Shown here in pieces: positions 1 through 8,286 of a stretch of 38,850 nt of DNA; the first letter of the stretch is position 1, and each line of letters starts with the position of its first letter. Origin of the DNA: an uncultured Brevinema sp. (GTDB lineage: Bacteria; Spirochaetota; Brevinematia; Brevinematales; Brevinemataceae); assembly GCA_947038195.1 (NCBI GenBank), contig CAMQVI010000010.1, positions 1 to 38,850 of the forward strand, in the 5' to 3' direction. Made by a program: the position numbers and the translations under genes. The notes below the pieces were generated by a model, which did no database searches, had not been told where the DNA came from, and saw nothing but the letters and a program-made list of their open reading frames with translations.

Positions 1-30
1 GGGCTCCTTGTTGGGATTAATAACTATATA

Positions 31-93
31 AAACACCCCCTCATACTAATGCAAGTGGCAGTCACCCCCTCGCACCCGTATGAGGGGGTGTTT
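31..93. terminator. Long-loop terminator hairpin
   Basis: Arms of 16 bases (31-46 and 78-93) pair perfectly through a core of five C:G pairs, with a 31-base loop. On the plus strand a run of T follows at 91-98, and on the minus strand a short T run follows at 31. It lies just beyond the stop of the minus-strand DAK2-DegV gene and could also end a plus-strand unit entering from the left, so it is probably bidirectional. Confidence 0.7.
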
Positions 94-118
94 TTTTTAT
101 ATATTAATTACTGTTTTA

Positions 119-1930
119 TCAATCCTCATAGGTAATACCAATATCTACAGCTCCATAACCTATATGATTAACGACACAGGGCGAAACTTTATTGATTTCA
201 AGGGGGGGACGTCCAAAGATTAGTTCTAGGCGTTTGAGATAATATTCTTTCATGTTTTCATTTAAGTCTGAGTGAGAAAAAATATAGCCTTTTATAGAGC
301 GATTTTCAGATTTTTTAATAATTGCTTCTATATTTTTAGTGATTGCTTTTTTAAACCCTAAGGCTTTACCTGTAACAGCCAGTTTGCCCTTATTGACTTC
401 TAAAATAGGGAATAAGTTTAAGGCTTTAATAATCCCTCCTGTCCACATTCCTAATCGTCCATTTTTGACTAAATGATCTATGGATAAAAAGTTGAGATGA
501 CTGGTGGTGTTAGTGATATTATTTTCGGCATTTTTAACAATATCCTCCTGAGATAGACCGTCTTGAATATCTTTAGCAATGAAATGGGCAGTAATACTAG
601 CCCCTGCCGCTAATTCTTTAGAGTCAATGATGTCGATTTTCATATCTTTTTTAGAAAGTATTAATTCTTTACCTTGTAAGGCGCTTTGATGTGTTCCACT
701 AACTCCCGAGTCCATTGTTAATACAATAACAGATTTATAATAATGAGATAAATAGCCAAATAAGTCGGCATAGCTTTTTGGGGAGGGTTGGGATGTTTTT
801 ATAGAGACGTTTTTTTGAGTGAAATATTTCTTAAATAGCTCAAGAGTCATGGTACGGATATCTTGATAGTTTACTTTATCAATCTCTACAGATATAGGAA
901 CGAGGTGGATTTGGTGTTCGTCCATAAATTCGGGAGAGAGAGTGATACCAGAATCCACTACAAAAGCAATAGAATGTTTTCTGTGGTGAGTGACATTATA
1001 TTGGAGACGCATATCTTCTACTTTTTGGAAAGTGAAATTTCCAAATTTACGTAATTTATCAAACATATTAGCAGGGTTATTCGTATGAAAATGGAGACGT
1101 ATTTTTTTGTCAGAACCAGCGATAACGATAGAGTCTGAGTCTTCTTCTAAAACTTCAAGGACAGCATCTCGGGACATATTTTCACCGACGAGACAAGTTT
1201 CTGTACAATATCTATTATGTAGGGATTCTTCGGTGAGCGTTTCCGCTTCAGCCATGGGGAAATCGTAATCGTACATGAGAAGGTGTTCCACATCGTGATC
1301 TTCTCGAGAAAAAGAACGAGAAAGAAGTGTTTCTTTCATTCCTTCTATAAAGAGGACAAAACCTTTACCACCAGCATCAACGACTTTGGCTACACGGAGA
1401 GCTTCTAATTGTTCTGTGGTACGAGCAAGTGCTTCTTGAGCGATGACTTCAGCCTTAGTAAATAGGGTATCAAAGTCTGTAAAGGTGTTTTTATTGGTAT
1501 GGATATATTCAGCCCATTCACGAATCACCGTGATGATGGTACCTTCTTGAGGGGAGGGAATAGCTTTATAAACATAGTCGGAAGCTTTTTTGACAATCTC
1601 AGCAAATTTTTGCGTAGAAATATGAGCAGTGTCTTTAATTTCGGCACCCATACCGTAGAGGAATTGGGCTAAAATAACGCCACTATTACCACGAGCTCCG
1701 TCAAGAGCAGCATCACCAACACTAGTCGCTACAATATCAATAGAATCATTTTCTTTAGAGTTATAGATGATAGAAGTAGCTGTAGCAGCGAGGTTGGACC
1801 CTGTATCGCCATCAGGTACGGGGAAAACGTTGATTTTATTTATTTCTTCTTGGTGTTCAATGATTTTTTTGCCACCAGAAATAATAGACCAATAGAGCTC
1901 TTTTCCTGTTAATTTCAATAGAATGGACAT
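119..1930 (-). CDS. DAK2-DegV fusion protein, copy A (FakA-FakB-like fatty acid kinase)
   Basis: Seen: the N-terminal DAK2/DhaL domain (about 10-200) carries the nucleotide/metal motif NVFPVPDGDTGSN at 34-46, GARGNSG at 78-84 and DAGGKGF at 185-191. A middle domain has the HFHTNNP motif at 280-286, typical of FakA-like proteins. A C-terminal DegV/EDD domain (about 320-603) has TSQPSP (379-384), SGVSGTHQSA (408-417) and HLVKNGRLG (486-494). Family knowledge: FakA phosphorylates fatty acids bound to the separate DegV protein FakB; here both halves form one chain. Inference: it activates scavenged fatty acids in the cytoplasm. The ATG has an AGGAGG site. Copy B lies about 0.5 kb upstream; residues 139-230 are identical between copies while the DegV half diverges. 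The usual Ser-Thr before GVSGT is Asp-Ser here, so ligand preference may differ from copy B. Confidence 0.9.
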   Translation of the reverse strand: MSILLKLTGKELYWSIISGGKKIIEHQEEINKINVFPVPDGDTGSNLAATATSIIYNSKENDSIDIVATSVGDAALDGARGNSGVILAQFLYGMGAEIKDTAHISTQKFAEIVKKASDYVYKAIPSPQEGTIITVIREWAEYIHTNKNTFTDFDTLFTKAEVIAQEALARTTEQLEALRVAKVVDAGGKGFVLFIEGMKETLLSRSFSREDHDVEHLLMYDYDFPMAEAETLTEESLHNRYCTETCLVGENMSRDAVLEVLEEDSDSIVIAGSDKKIRLHFHTNNPANMFDKLRKFGNFTFQKVEDMRLQYNVTHHRKHSIAFVVDSGITLSPEFMDEHQIHLVPISVEIDKVNYQDIRTMTLELFKKYFTQKNVSIKTSQPSPKSYADLFGYLSHYYKSVIVLTMDSGVSGTHQSALQGKELILSKKDMKIDIIDSKELAAGASITAHFIAKDIQDGLSQEDIVKNAENNITNTTSHLNFLSIDHLVKNGRLGMWTGGIIKALNLFPILEVNKGKLAVTGKALGFKKAITKNIEAIIKKSENRSIKGYIFSHSDLNENMKEYYLKRLELIFGRPPLEINKVSPCVVNHIGYGAVDIGITYED

Positions 1931-1943
1931 GAGTCCTCCTTTT

Positions 1944-1974
1944 GGTATACCCTATCTAAACTATGTGGTATACC
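1944..1974. promoter_or_regulatory. Twin palindromic boxes in the leader of copy A (possible operator)
   Basis: The 8-bp palindrome GGTATACC occurs at 1944-1951 and 1967-1974. The centres are 23 bp apart, about two helical turns. They lie between the -10 and the Shine-Dalgarno of copy A, where a bound dimeric repressor would block transcription. Copy B lacks these boxes and has a different palindrome, so the two copies may answer to different regulators. The regulator is not identifiable here. Confidence 0.45.
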
Positions 1975-1987
1975 TATTCTCTATTAA

Positions 1988-2016
1988 AATATAATAAAAT
2001 TATGGTAGACAAGCAA
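1988..2016 (-). promoter_or_regulatory. sigma70-type promoter of DAK2-DegV copy A
   Basis: On the minus strand, -35 TTGCTT (2011-2016), a 17-bp spacer and -10 TATATT (1988-1993). The copy B promoter has the same layout and similar bases from -35 through the spacer, so the promoter was duplicated with the gene. Confidence 0.7.
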
Positions 2017-2062
2017 ATTCTATTGATTTTTTGGGGAAGTCCCTACTGAGATACTATAAAAA

Positions 2063-2087
2063 AACAAGCCCTATAATAGGGCTTGTT
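2063..2087. terminator. Terminator of the lost third DAK2-DegV copy
   Basis: A perfect AACAAGCCCTA / TAGGGCTTGTT hairpin with a 3-base loop, flanked by A and T runs on either side so it can work both ways. It lies just beyond the stop of the 3' gene remnant at 2105, as a terminator would lie after an intact gene. Confidence 0.75.
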
Positions 2088-2104
2088 TTTTGTTATATTT
2101 TTTA

Positions 2105-2185
2105 TTAATTCTCATAGGTGATACCAATAGATACATAACCTACATGACTTACAATACAGGGCGAAACCTTATTGATTTCAAGAGG
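2105..2185 (-). pseudogene. 3' remnant of a third DAK2-DegV gene
   Basis: On the minus strand this encodes the last 26 residues of the DegV domain (starts PLEINKVSPCIVSHVGY, ends GITYEN) and a TAA stop. It closely matches the ends of copies A and B but lacks two residues of the GYG(A/S)V loop. Homology stops abruptly near 2186, and everything upstream (the rest of the gene and its promoter) is replaced by the structured block at 2190-2345. A terminator hairpin is still present downstream. It is closer to copy B (shared CIVSHVGY). It is non-functional and shows that the locus once held at least three tandem copies. Confidence 0.85.
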
Positions 2186-2189
2186 GTTA

Positions 2190-2345
2190 TATCCCACAGG
2201 TAGGGACTCTCTTTAGAGGTGCTTATCTCTTTTCCTAGGGATGGCGCTCCCTCTAGCGTAGCATCCCATCTCTGATGTGGGTAAGAACCCCTTTTTTTGG
2301 TAACGTAGCACTCTGTGAGTGGTGGGAGCTATTTGGGGGACACCG
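2190..2345. other. Structured, GC-richer intergenic block with several hairpins
   Basis: No ORF is supportable. Inverted repeats include GGGATG/CATCCC (2238-2267) with an inner CGCT/AGCG stem, CCCATC/GATGTGGG (2265-2281), and CACTC/GAGTG (about 2309-2322). A short GGG/CCC hairpin followed by seven T lies near 2279-2298. The block begins exactly where the third DAK2-DegV copy breaks off, so it may be an inserted or decayed element or a non-coding RNA. Its CTCTAGCG core recurs in the leader of the OM-barrel-like gene near 35150. The nature is unknown. The remaining bases to 2424 are AT-rich with only a weak hairpin. Confidence 0.4.
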
Positions 2346-2424
2346 TAAAATCTCTTTTATATAAAAAAAATCCCACAAATCTTATGTAGATTATTGAAGG
2401 TTTTTTTATGTTTTATACTTTTTA

Positions 2425-4236
2425 TTAATCCTCATAGGTAATACCAACAGATACAGAGCCATAACCTACATGACTTACAATACAGGGCGAAACCTTATTG
2501 ATTTCAAGGGGAGGGCGTCCAAAGATTACTTCTAGGCTTTTGAGAAAATATTCTTTCATATCTTCGTTTAGGTCTGAATGAGAAAATACATAGCCTTTTA
2601 TAGGGCGATTTGCAGATTTTTTAGCAATATCTTCTATATTTTTAGTGATCGCTTTTTCAAATCCAAAGGCTTTACCCGTAACATAAGGTTTACCATCCTT
2701 GATTTCTAGGATAGGACATAAGTTTAAGGCTTTAACTATGCCACCTTTAAACATTCCTAATCTTCCCGTTTTAACCAAATGATCTATTGTTTGAAAGTTT
2801 ATATGATGAGTCGTGTGAGAAATATTATTTTGAATGTTTTTAAGAATATCATCATGAGATACACCATCTTGAATATCTTTAGCCGCAAGGTATGCTATAA
2901 CACCACCCCCACCTGCTAAGTCATTTGAATTGACAACATCGATTTTCATCTCTTTTTTAGCTAGCACTAGCTCTTTACCTTGTAAGGCACTTTGGTATGT
3001 TCCACTAACACCAGTACTCATTGTTAATACAATAACAGATTCATAATAATTAGATAAATATCCAAATAAGTCGGCAAAACTTTTAGGGGAGGGTTGGGAT
3101 GTTTTTACAGAGACGTTTTTTTGAGTGAAATATTTCCTAAATAAGCCAATATCCATAGTACGAATATCTTGGTAGCTGACTTTGTCTATTTCTATATTTA
3201 AAGGATTTAGATGAATTTGATTTTCATCTATAAATTCAGGAGAAAGACTAATACCAGAGTCCACCACAAGAGCAATAGAATGTTTTCTATGGTGAGTAAC
3301 ATTATATTGAAGACGCATATCTTCTACTTTTTGGAAAGTGAAACTCCCAAATTTACGTAATTCATCAAACATATTAGCAGGGCTATTCGTATGAAAGTGC
3401 AGACGCAATTTTTTATCAGAACCAGCGATAACGATAGAGTCTGAGTCTGCTTCTAAAACTTCAAGAACAGCATCTCGGGACATATTTTCACCGATGAGAC
3501 ATGTTTCTGTGCAGTATCTATTATGTAAAGACTTTTCGGTGAGCGCTTCCGCTTCAGCCATAGGGAAATCATAATCGTACATGAGAAGGTGTTCCACATC
3601 GTGATCTTCTCGAGAAAAAGAACGAGAAAGAAGTGTTTCTTTCATTCCTTCTATAAAGAGGACAAAACCTTTACCACCAGCATCAACGACTTTGGCTACA
3701 CGGAGAGCTTCTAATTGTTCTGTGGTACGAGCAAGTGCTTCTTGAGCGATGACTTCAGCTTTGGTAAATAGGGTATCAAAGTCTGTAAAAGTATTTTTAT
3801 TGGTATGGATATATTCAGCCCACACTCGAATAACGGTGATGATAGTACCTTCTTGAGGGGAGGGGATAGCTTTATAAACATAATCGGAAGCTTTTTTGAC
3901 GATTTTAGCAAATTCTTGGGGGGAGAGGCTTACAGAATCTTCTACTTCGACTCCCATACCGTAGAGAAATTGAGCCAAAATGACGCCACTATTACCACGA
4001 GCTCCGTCAAGAGCAGCATCTCCAACGCTAGTAGCTACAATATCAATAGATTCGCTTTCTTTAGAGTTATAGATAATGGAAGTAGCTGTAGCAGCGAGGT
4101 TGGACCCTGTATCGCCATCAGGCACAGGAAAAACATTGATTTTATTGATTTCTTCTTGGTGTTCGATGATTTTTTTACTACCAGCAATAATAGACCAGTA
4201 TAGTTCTTTTCCTGTTAATTTTAATAGAATGGACAT
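2425..4236 (-). CDS. DAK2-DegV fusion protein, copy B (FakA-FakB-like fatty acid kinase)
   Basis: Same length and domain order as copy A: a DAK2 domain with the DGDTGSN motif near 40-46, a FakA-like middle domain with HFHTNSP (280-286), and a C-terminal DegV domain with TSQPSP, STGVSGTYQSA and HLVKTGRLG. The DegV motif here matches the usual family form (S-T-G-x-SGTYQSA) better than copy A does, so copy B is more likely the conserved housekeeping enzyme. Inferred role: phosphorylating fatty acids for phospholipid synthesis. The start follows an AAAGGGG ribosome site. Copies A and B are almost identical at DNA level over the second half of the DAK2 domain but clearly different near residues 430-500, a mosaic suggesting gene conversion. 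No co-transcribed neighbour. Confidence 0.9.
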   Translation of the reverse strand: MSILLKLTGKELYWSIIAGSKKIIEHQEEINKINVFPVPDGDTGSNLAATATSIIYNSKESESIDIVATSVGDAALDGARGNSGVILAQFLYGMGVEVEDSVSLSPQEFAKIVKKASDYVYKAIPSPQEGTIITVIRVWAEYIHTNKNTFTDFDTLFTKAEVIAQEALARTTEQLEALRVAKVVDAGGKGFVLFIEGMKETLLSRSFSREDHDVEHLLMYDYDFPMAEAEALTEKSLHNRYCTETCLIGENMSRDAVLEVLEADSDSIVIAGSDKKLRLHFHTNSPANMFDELRKFGSFTFQKVEDMRLQYNVTHHRKHSIALVVDSGISLSPEFIDENQIHLNPLNIEIDKVSYQDIRTMDIGLFRKYFTQKNVSVKTSQPSPKSFADLFGYLSNYYESVIVLTMSTGVSGTYQSALQGKELVLAKKEMKIDVVNSNDLAGGGGVIAYLAAKDIQDGVSHDDILKNIQNNISHTTHHINFQTIDHLVKTGRLGMFKGGIVKALNLCPILEIKDGKPYVTGKAFGFEKAITKNIEDIAKKSANRPIKGYVFSHSDLNEDMKEYFLKSLEVIFGRPPLEINKVSPCIVSHVGYGSVSVGITYED

Positions 4237-4251
4237 GAATACCCCTTTAGC

Positions 4252-4292
4252 ATACTATATAGTATTATAGTACAATTATAGCAGACTAGCAA
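4252..4292 (-). promoter_or_regulatory. Promoter of DAK2-DegV copy B with overlapping palindrome
   Basis: On the minus strand, -35 TTGCTA (4287-4292), a 17-bp spacer and -10 TATAAT (4264-4269). A perfect 14-bp palindrome ATACTATATAGTAT (4252-4265) abuts and overlaps the -10 on its downstream side, at the expected transcription start, and could be a repressor site. It differs from the GGTATACC pair at copy A. Confidence 0.65.
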
Positions 4293-4410
4293 ATTTAATT
4301 AATTAGAAAAACACAATATTGCACTTTGAATATTTTAGATATGAAGCTAGGGCATTTCATAATTTATGGATAATAAGAATACATAAAAGTGAAAATATCC
4401 CTCTGGTTAC

Positions 4411-4444
4411 AAAAACCCCCTCCACGATAAAAGGAAGGGGGTTT
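4411..4444. terminator. Terminator of the long rpsF-to-methyltransferase gene run
   Basis: AAACCCCCT pairs with AGGGGGTTT across a loop of about 14 bases, with A/T-rich flanks on both sides. It lies about 30 bp beyond the last gene of the minus-strand run (stop at 4475). The stretch 4293-4410 upstream of copy B holds nothing else I can recognise. Confidence 0.75.
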
Positions 4445-4474
4445 ATTTATACTTAAAACAGGCTCTATAGGAGC

Positions 4475-5713
4475 TTATACATCTTTTCTTACTAATAGGG
4501 ATAATAACTCTACATGGTGAGTTTGGGGGAACATATCGACTAAATAGAGCTCTTTTAACTCATATTTTTCGGATAAGATTCCTATATCTCTCGCCATGGT
4601 AGATGCTTTACAAGAAGAGTAGATAATCTTCTTGGGGGCATACTCTAATAAGAGATCTCTTGTTATATCGTCCATTCCAGCTCTTGGTGGATCTACAATG
4701 ATAACATCAGCACTACCTATCTGCTTTAAGCATTCTCCTGCATCTCCTAACATAAAAGACACATTAGAATCTATTTCATTGATTTCTTTATTGTGATTGG
4801 CATCTAGGACAGAAGATTTGGCTATCTCTACCCCTATTGTTTCTTTAGCATAAAAAGATACAAATAAGGTTATAAGTCCTATTCCACAATACAAGTCCAC
4901 AATTTTCTCACTTTTCTCTTCATCAAGAAAACTAATAATTTTTTCTAACCAAAAAGGGACTAAAAAGGGATTTACTTGAAAAAAGCTATCTTTAGAAATT
5001 TTATATTTTAGAGATTTTCCTGCTACACTTATAGTTTCATAGACGGCCTTGTCTTCATAATATTTAGTAGGTACCCAATAAACTCCTATTTCGTCGGTAG
5101 TGGTAGCACGAACTTTGAAATTATGTTTAGGGAAAGGATATTCTTCTAGTTTTTCTAAATGTTGGGTTTTCATTGAGTGTAAAGCTCCAGATATACTAGG
5201 CATCTCTAAAGCGCATTTTTTAATATCTACAATAGATTTAGAGTCTTTACGGAAAAATCCTATAAGCTCCCGTCTAGGGTTTACCTTATAAGTCATATTA
5301 TTACGGTATCCTAGCTCTTTAGGAGATTCTAAGATACCTGTTATAGAAATATCCATATTAGCTACACGTCTAAAAGTTTCTTCTACAAGGGATTTTTTAG
5401 CTTTAATTTGTTCTGCATAGGTGATCATTTGGTAGTCACAGCCACCACACATCGCAAAATACTCACAAGGAGCATCTCTACGTAAAGGGCTGGGTTCTAT
5501 GATTTCTAGAGGATCTGCCATTGCATAATCCTTAGCTTCTTTATAGATTTTCACTTTTACGAGTTCATTGGGAAGGACATAACGGACAAATAATATTTTC
5601 CCATCTTTATCATAAGCTAAGGCAGGACCTTCTCCTGCAAAACGCTCTATACGGACAATTTCTTCTCTGTCCACTGATTTTAGTTTTCTTGATTCTTTTC
5701 CACTAAATTCCAT
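4475..5713 (-). CDS. 23S rRNA (uracil-C5)-methyltransferase, RlmD/TrmA family
   Basis: It transfers a methyl group from SAM to C5 of a uridine in rRNA (RlmD/RlmCD type) or, less likely, tRNA. Seen: an N-terminal TRAM-like domain (about 10-72); a 4Fe-4S cysteine set C83, C89, C92 and C167, with CGGC at 89-92; the SAM site DLYCGIGL (273-280); the catalytic loop DPPRAGM (341-347); and the nucleophile C368 in SSCKASTMARD. The length (412) is normal. The Fe-S cysteines favour the RlmD/RlmCD branch over TrmA, but the exact uridine cannot be told. The ATG overlaps the stop of the upstream CNNM/CBS gene by one base (TAATG), so translation is probably coupled. It is the last gene of the run, followed by a terminator. 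Confidence 0.88.
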   Translation of the reverse strand: MEFSGKESRKLKSVDREEIVRIERFAGEGPALAYDKDGKILFVRYVLPNELVKVKIYKEAKDYAMADPLEIIEPSPLRRDAPCEYFAMCGGCDYQMITYAEQIKAKKSLVEETFRRVANMDISITGILESPKELGYRNNMTYKVNPRRELIGFFRKDSKSIVDIKKCALEMPSISGALHSMKTQHLEKLEEYPFPKHNFKVRATTTDEIGVYWVPTKYYEDKAVYETISVAGKSLKYKISKDSFFQVNPFLVPFWLEKIISFLDEEKSEKIVDLYCGIGLITLFVSFYAKETIGVEIAKSSVLDANHNKEINEIDSNVSFMLGDAGECLKQIGSADVIIVDPPRAGMDDITRDLLLEYAPKKIIYSSCKASTMARDIGILSEKYELKELYLVDMFPQTHHVELLSLLVRKDV

Positions 5714-7020
5714 TATTCCCCAGCCTGCCTTTCTTGTTTGTTTTTATCTTGTTTTTTTATGGTTTTAGTGATAGACACTTCGTTTACTCTTCTCCCTTGT
5801 AAGCTTAGCACTTCAAAGTACCAAGGTTTAGAAAAAATGATATCTCCAACTTGTGGCATACGACCTAGTTCTTCCATAATAAAACCACTAAGAGTTCTCG
5901 AATCTATATCATCAATATTGATTTTAAGATGCTCGAAGAGATCATCGATATCACAAAGTCCGTCGGCAAGGACTACACCATTGCCTCCTGATTTGAAATC
6001 CATCTCCCCTTCTTCAATCACTTCTCCTACGATTTCAGAGACGATATCTTCTACTCTAAGCACCCCTACTACACCACCGTATTCATCAGCCACAAAAGTA
6101 AGGGGCATTTGTTGTCTTTGCATTTGGATAAGTACTTTTTCTAAATAAGTGGTTTCAGGGACAAAAAAAGCTTCTTGAACATATTTTTCCACACTATCAT
6201 AAGGATTCGCTTTTATTAAGTCTTTAGCTCTCACTCTTCCTATTGGCTCATCAATTCTACTTTTATACACAGGAAGAACAGGGGTTTTATTTTCTCTCAT
6301 TAAGTCTAAAGCGACTTGAACACTTTGGTCTTTTTCTATACAGACAATCTGTGCAAGAGGAATCATAGCCTCACTGGCTTGCACCTCTCGGAATTCTAAG
6401 ATATTGTTAATAAAAACTCTCTCTCTTTCGTTCATAGCACCACTTTTTAGAGAAATATCCAAAAAGTCTCCAAATTCGTTTTGACCAAATAAACCACTAC
6501 TTTCTTCATAAGGAATCCTAAGAACAAAGAAAATAATCTTGATTACAATTCTCACAACAAAAGTAATAGGGTAGCATAAAAAATAAATAATAATCCATGT
6601 TATAGATAAAGAATACGATAAGAAATCTGCAAAGGCATGGAAAATCGCCTTAGGGAGTACTTCTCCTAAAACCAAAGCTAAGGGGGTAGATGTCAAGGTA
6701 GTGCACAATAATGCCCAAGTAGGGGGAACATGCATTGCTTCAACAAATAGCTTATTCATGTAAAGGGTACCAGCAATAAGGGTGACATTATTGAGAATCA
6801 CGATAGAAGTGAGAAATTGAGAAGAGTTTTTAACGAGAAACATCAGAATCTTGGCTGAAACTTCGCCTTTACCTTGTTTTGCGTATAATAAAATACGGTT
6901 TAAGGAAAGAAAAGCTGTTTCTGTTCCTCCTAAAAATCCACTCAAAAACATATTTAAGAACGCCCAAGCAAAGTATTCAAGGGCTAACCACCAGTTAATA
7001 TTTAATATAAATTGTTCCAT
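5713..7020 (-). CDS. CNNM/CBS-pair/CorC-domain membrane protein 2 (HlyC/CorC family)
   Basis: Inner-membrane protein of the CNNM/CorC (old name hemolysin C) family, which exports Mg2+/Co2+ or regulates ion flux. Seen: a DUF21/CNNM transmembrane domain (1 to about 170) with GGTETAFLS (31-39) and GEVLPKA (119-125); a CBS pair (about 210-335) containing ADEYGGVVG (301-309); and a CorC_HlyC C-terminal domain (about 345-425), ending in a charged tail. It has the same domain plan as the adjoining 412-residue protein, so the two are tandem paralogues and could form a heterodimer, since CBS pairs of this family dimerise. Both ends overlap neighbouring genes by one base (TAATG). The transported ion is not shown by sequence. 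Confidence 0.87.
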   Translation of the reverse strand: MEQFILNINWWLALEYFAWAFLNMFLSGFLGGTETAFLSLNRILLYAKQGKGEVSAKILMFLVKNSSQFLTSIVILNNVTLIAGTLYMNKLFVEAMHVPPTWALLCTTLTSTPLALVLGEVLPKAIFHAFADFLSYSLSITWIIIYFLCYPITFVVRIVIKIIFFVLRIPYEESSGLFGQNEFGDFLDISLKSGAMNERERVFINNILEFREVQASEAMIPLAQIVCIEKDQSVQVALDLMRENKTPVLPVYKSRIDEPIGRVRAKDLIKANPYDSVEKYVQEAFFVPETTYLEKVLIQMQRQQMPLTFVADEYGGVVGVLRVEDIVSEIVGEVIEEGEMDFKSGGNGVVLADGLCDIDDLFEHLKINIDDIDSRTLSGFIMEELGRMPQVGDIIFSKPWYFEVLSLQGRRVNEVSITKTIKKQDKNKQERQAGE

Positions 7021-8258
7021 TATTTTACTCTTACCAATAAACTTTCTATACGAGTAGCCGTACGCTCTCTTATACTAATAGAAACATCACTTCTCTCTAT
7101 ACTGTAGAAGAGAGGTGGAATACTTCCATTTTGTTCTATCATATACCCTGCCATAGTAGCGTACTCTTCACTCATGAGATTGAGACCAAATTTTTCGTTG
7201 AAGCTGGAAATAGATACATCCCCTTTCACAAGATAACAATTAGGGAGCATTTGGGTAATATCTAGGTTAATATCAAAATCTTCATCAACAACTTCTCCTA
7301 CTAATTCGGCTAAAATATCACTAAGAGTTACAATACCTAAACATTCTCCATATTCACCAGCAATACCAGCAATACGAATGTTTCGGGATTTAAAATCCTC
7401 TAAAAGATTTTCTAAACTTTTAGATTCAGGAACAAAGTATAAAGGGCTCATAAATTCTTCTAAGGTTTTTTGAGCAGATTGCTCGTTGTGAAAAAAACAC
7501 CCTATATCTTCCATGTGCAAAATACCTACAATATGACTATCTTGCTCTTTATAAACAGGTATCTTACTGTGTTGTTCTGGGCGTAATTCTTCTTTTAATT
7601 CGGCAATAGTGGTATTAATATCCACAGAAAACACTTCAGGTCTAGGTGTCATAACGGCAGTAACCTTACGATCAGCTAAAGATAAAATACGTGCTATCAT
7701 TAATTTCTCTGTACTCTGAAGAAAATCTCCTTGAGATACTACCGTATAAAGAGCTACTCGCCTATCATCTTTTTCTTCTTGATCTTTGATGTGTTGAGAG
7801 AAAAAGTCAATGATTTTATCAGACAAAATTAATAAAGGTTTAGATACATTTAAGAAAAATTTGATTATCCCTGTGATAGGAGTGATCACTGCTGGAACAA
7901 TTTTCATTGCATAAACAGAGGCTAAAGATTTAGGAAGTATCTCCCCAAAAATAATTACGATACCTGATACAAATAGGGCTGATTCTAATAAGGAAAAGCT
8001 ATAGCCTAATTGTTTGAAAAAGTTTTCTAATACTAATGCTAGTAAAATATTAGTGATACTGTTAGCGTTAAGAAGAGATACTAACAATAAGGTAAGATCT
8101 TTTAATAGTCTTCGGACACCCTTTGCATGTTGTAAAGAAAGGCGTCTTATTTTAATTTCATCCATTGAGCATACCGCTGTTTCTGAACCAGAAAAAAAAG
8201 CAGATGCTAGAATAAGGGTTATTGCTATTACTAAATATAACAGAGCCTCAGGACTCAT
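7020..8258 (-). CDS. CNNM/CBS-pair/CorC-domain membrane protein 1 (HlyC/CorC family)
   Basis: First of the two tandem CNNM/CorC paralogues. Seen: a hydrophobic N-terminal domain with GSETA (24-28), the signature of the CNNM fold, and GEILPKS (105-111); a CBS pair (about 195-330) with GEYGECLGIVTL; and a C-terminal CorC-like domain (about 340-405). Family knowledge: these proteins sit in the inner membrane and are linked to divalent-cation (Mg2+, Co2+) efflux. The ATG has an upstream AGGAGG-like site (TCCTCC at 8266-8271). The gap to the aminotransferase gene is 28 bp and its stop overlaps the next start. Sequence alone does not separate an Mg2+ exporter from a regulator. Confidence 0.87.
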   Translation of the reverse strand: MSPEALLYLVIAITLILASAFFSGSETAVCSMDEIKIRRLSLQHAKGVRRLLKDLTLLLVSLLNANSITNILLALVLENFFKQLGYSFSLLESALFVSGIVIIFGEILPKSLASVYAMKIVPAVITPITGIIKFFLNVSKPLLILSDKIIDFFSQHIKDQEEKDDRRVALYTVVSQGDFLQSTEKLMIARILSLADRKVTAVMTPRPEVFSVDINTTIAELKEELRPEQHSKIPVYKEQDSHIVGILHMEDIGCFFHNEQSAQKTLEEFMSPLYFVPESKSLENLLEDFKSRNIRIAGIAGEYGECLGIVTLSDILAELVGEVVDEDFDINLDITQMLPNCYLVKGDVSISSFNEKFGLNLMSEEYATMAGYMIEQNGSIPPLFYSIERSDVSISIRERTATRIESLLVRVK

Positions 8259-8286
8259 GGTCTTTCCTCCTAGGAAATTATATTAA

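Noticed and set aside
2190-2424. tRNA or known riboswitch in the structured block
   Set aside because: No cloverleaf with T-loop GGTTCGA-type sequence, and no aptamer core that I recognise.
3805-4203. 132-codon plus-strand frame opposite DAK2-DegV copy B
   Set aside because: It lies entirely antisense to a strongly conserved coding region, has no ribosome site and reads as low-complexity Ser/Asn/Asp.
5738-6148. 136-codon plus-strand frame opposite the CNNM/CBS gene
   Set aside because: Shadow of the conserved CBS domain region; Ser/Thr/Pro-rich translation typical of antisense frames.
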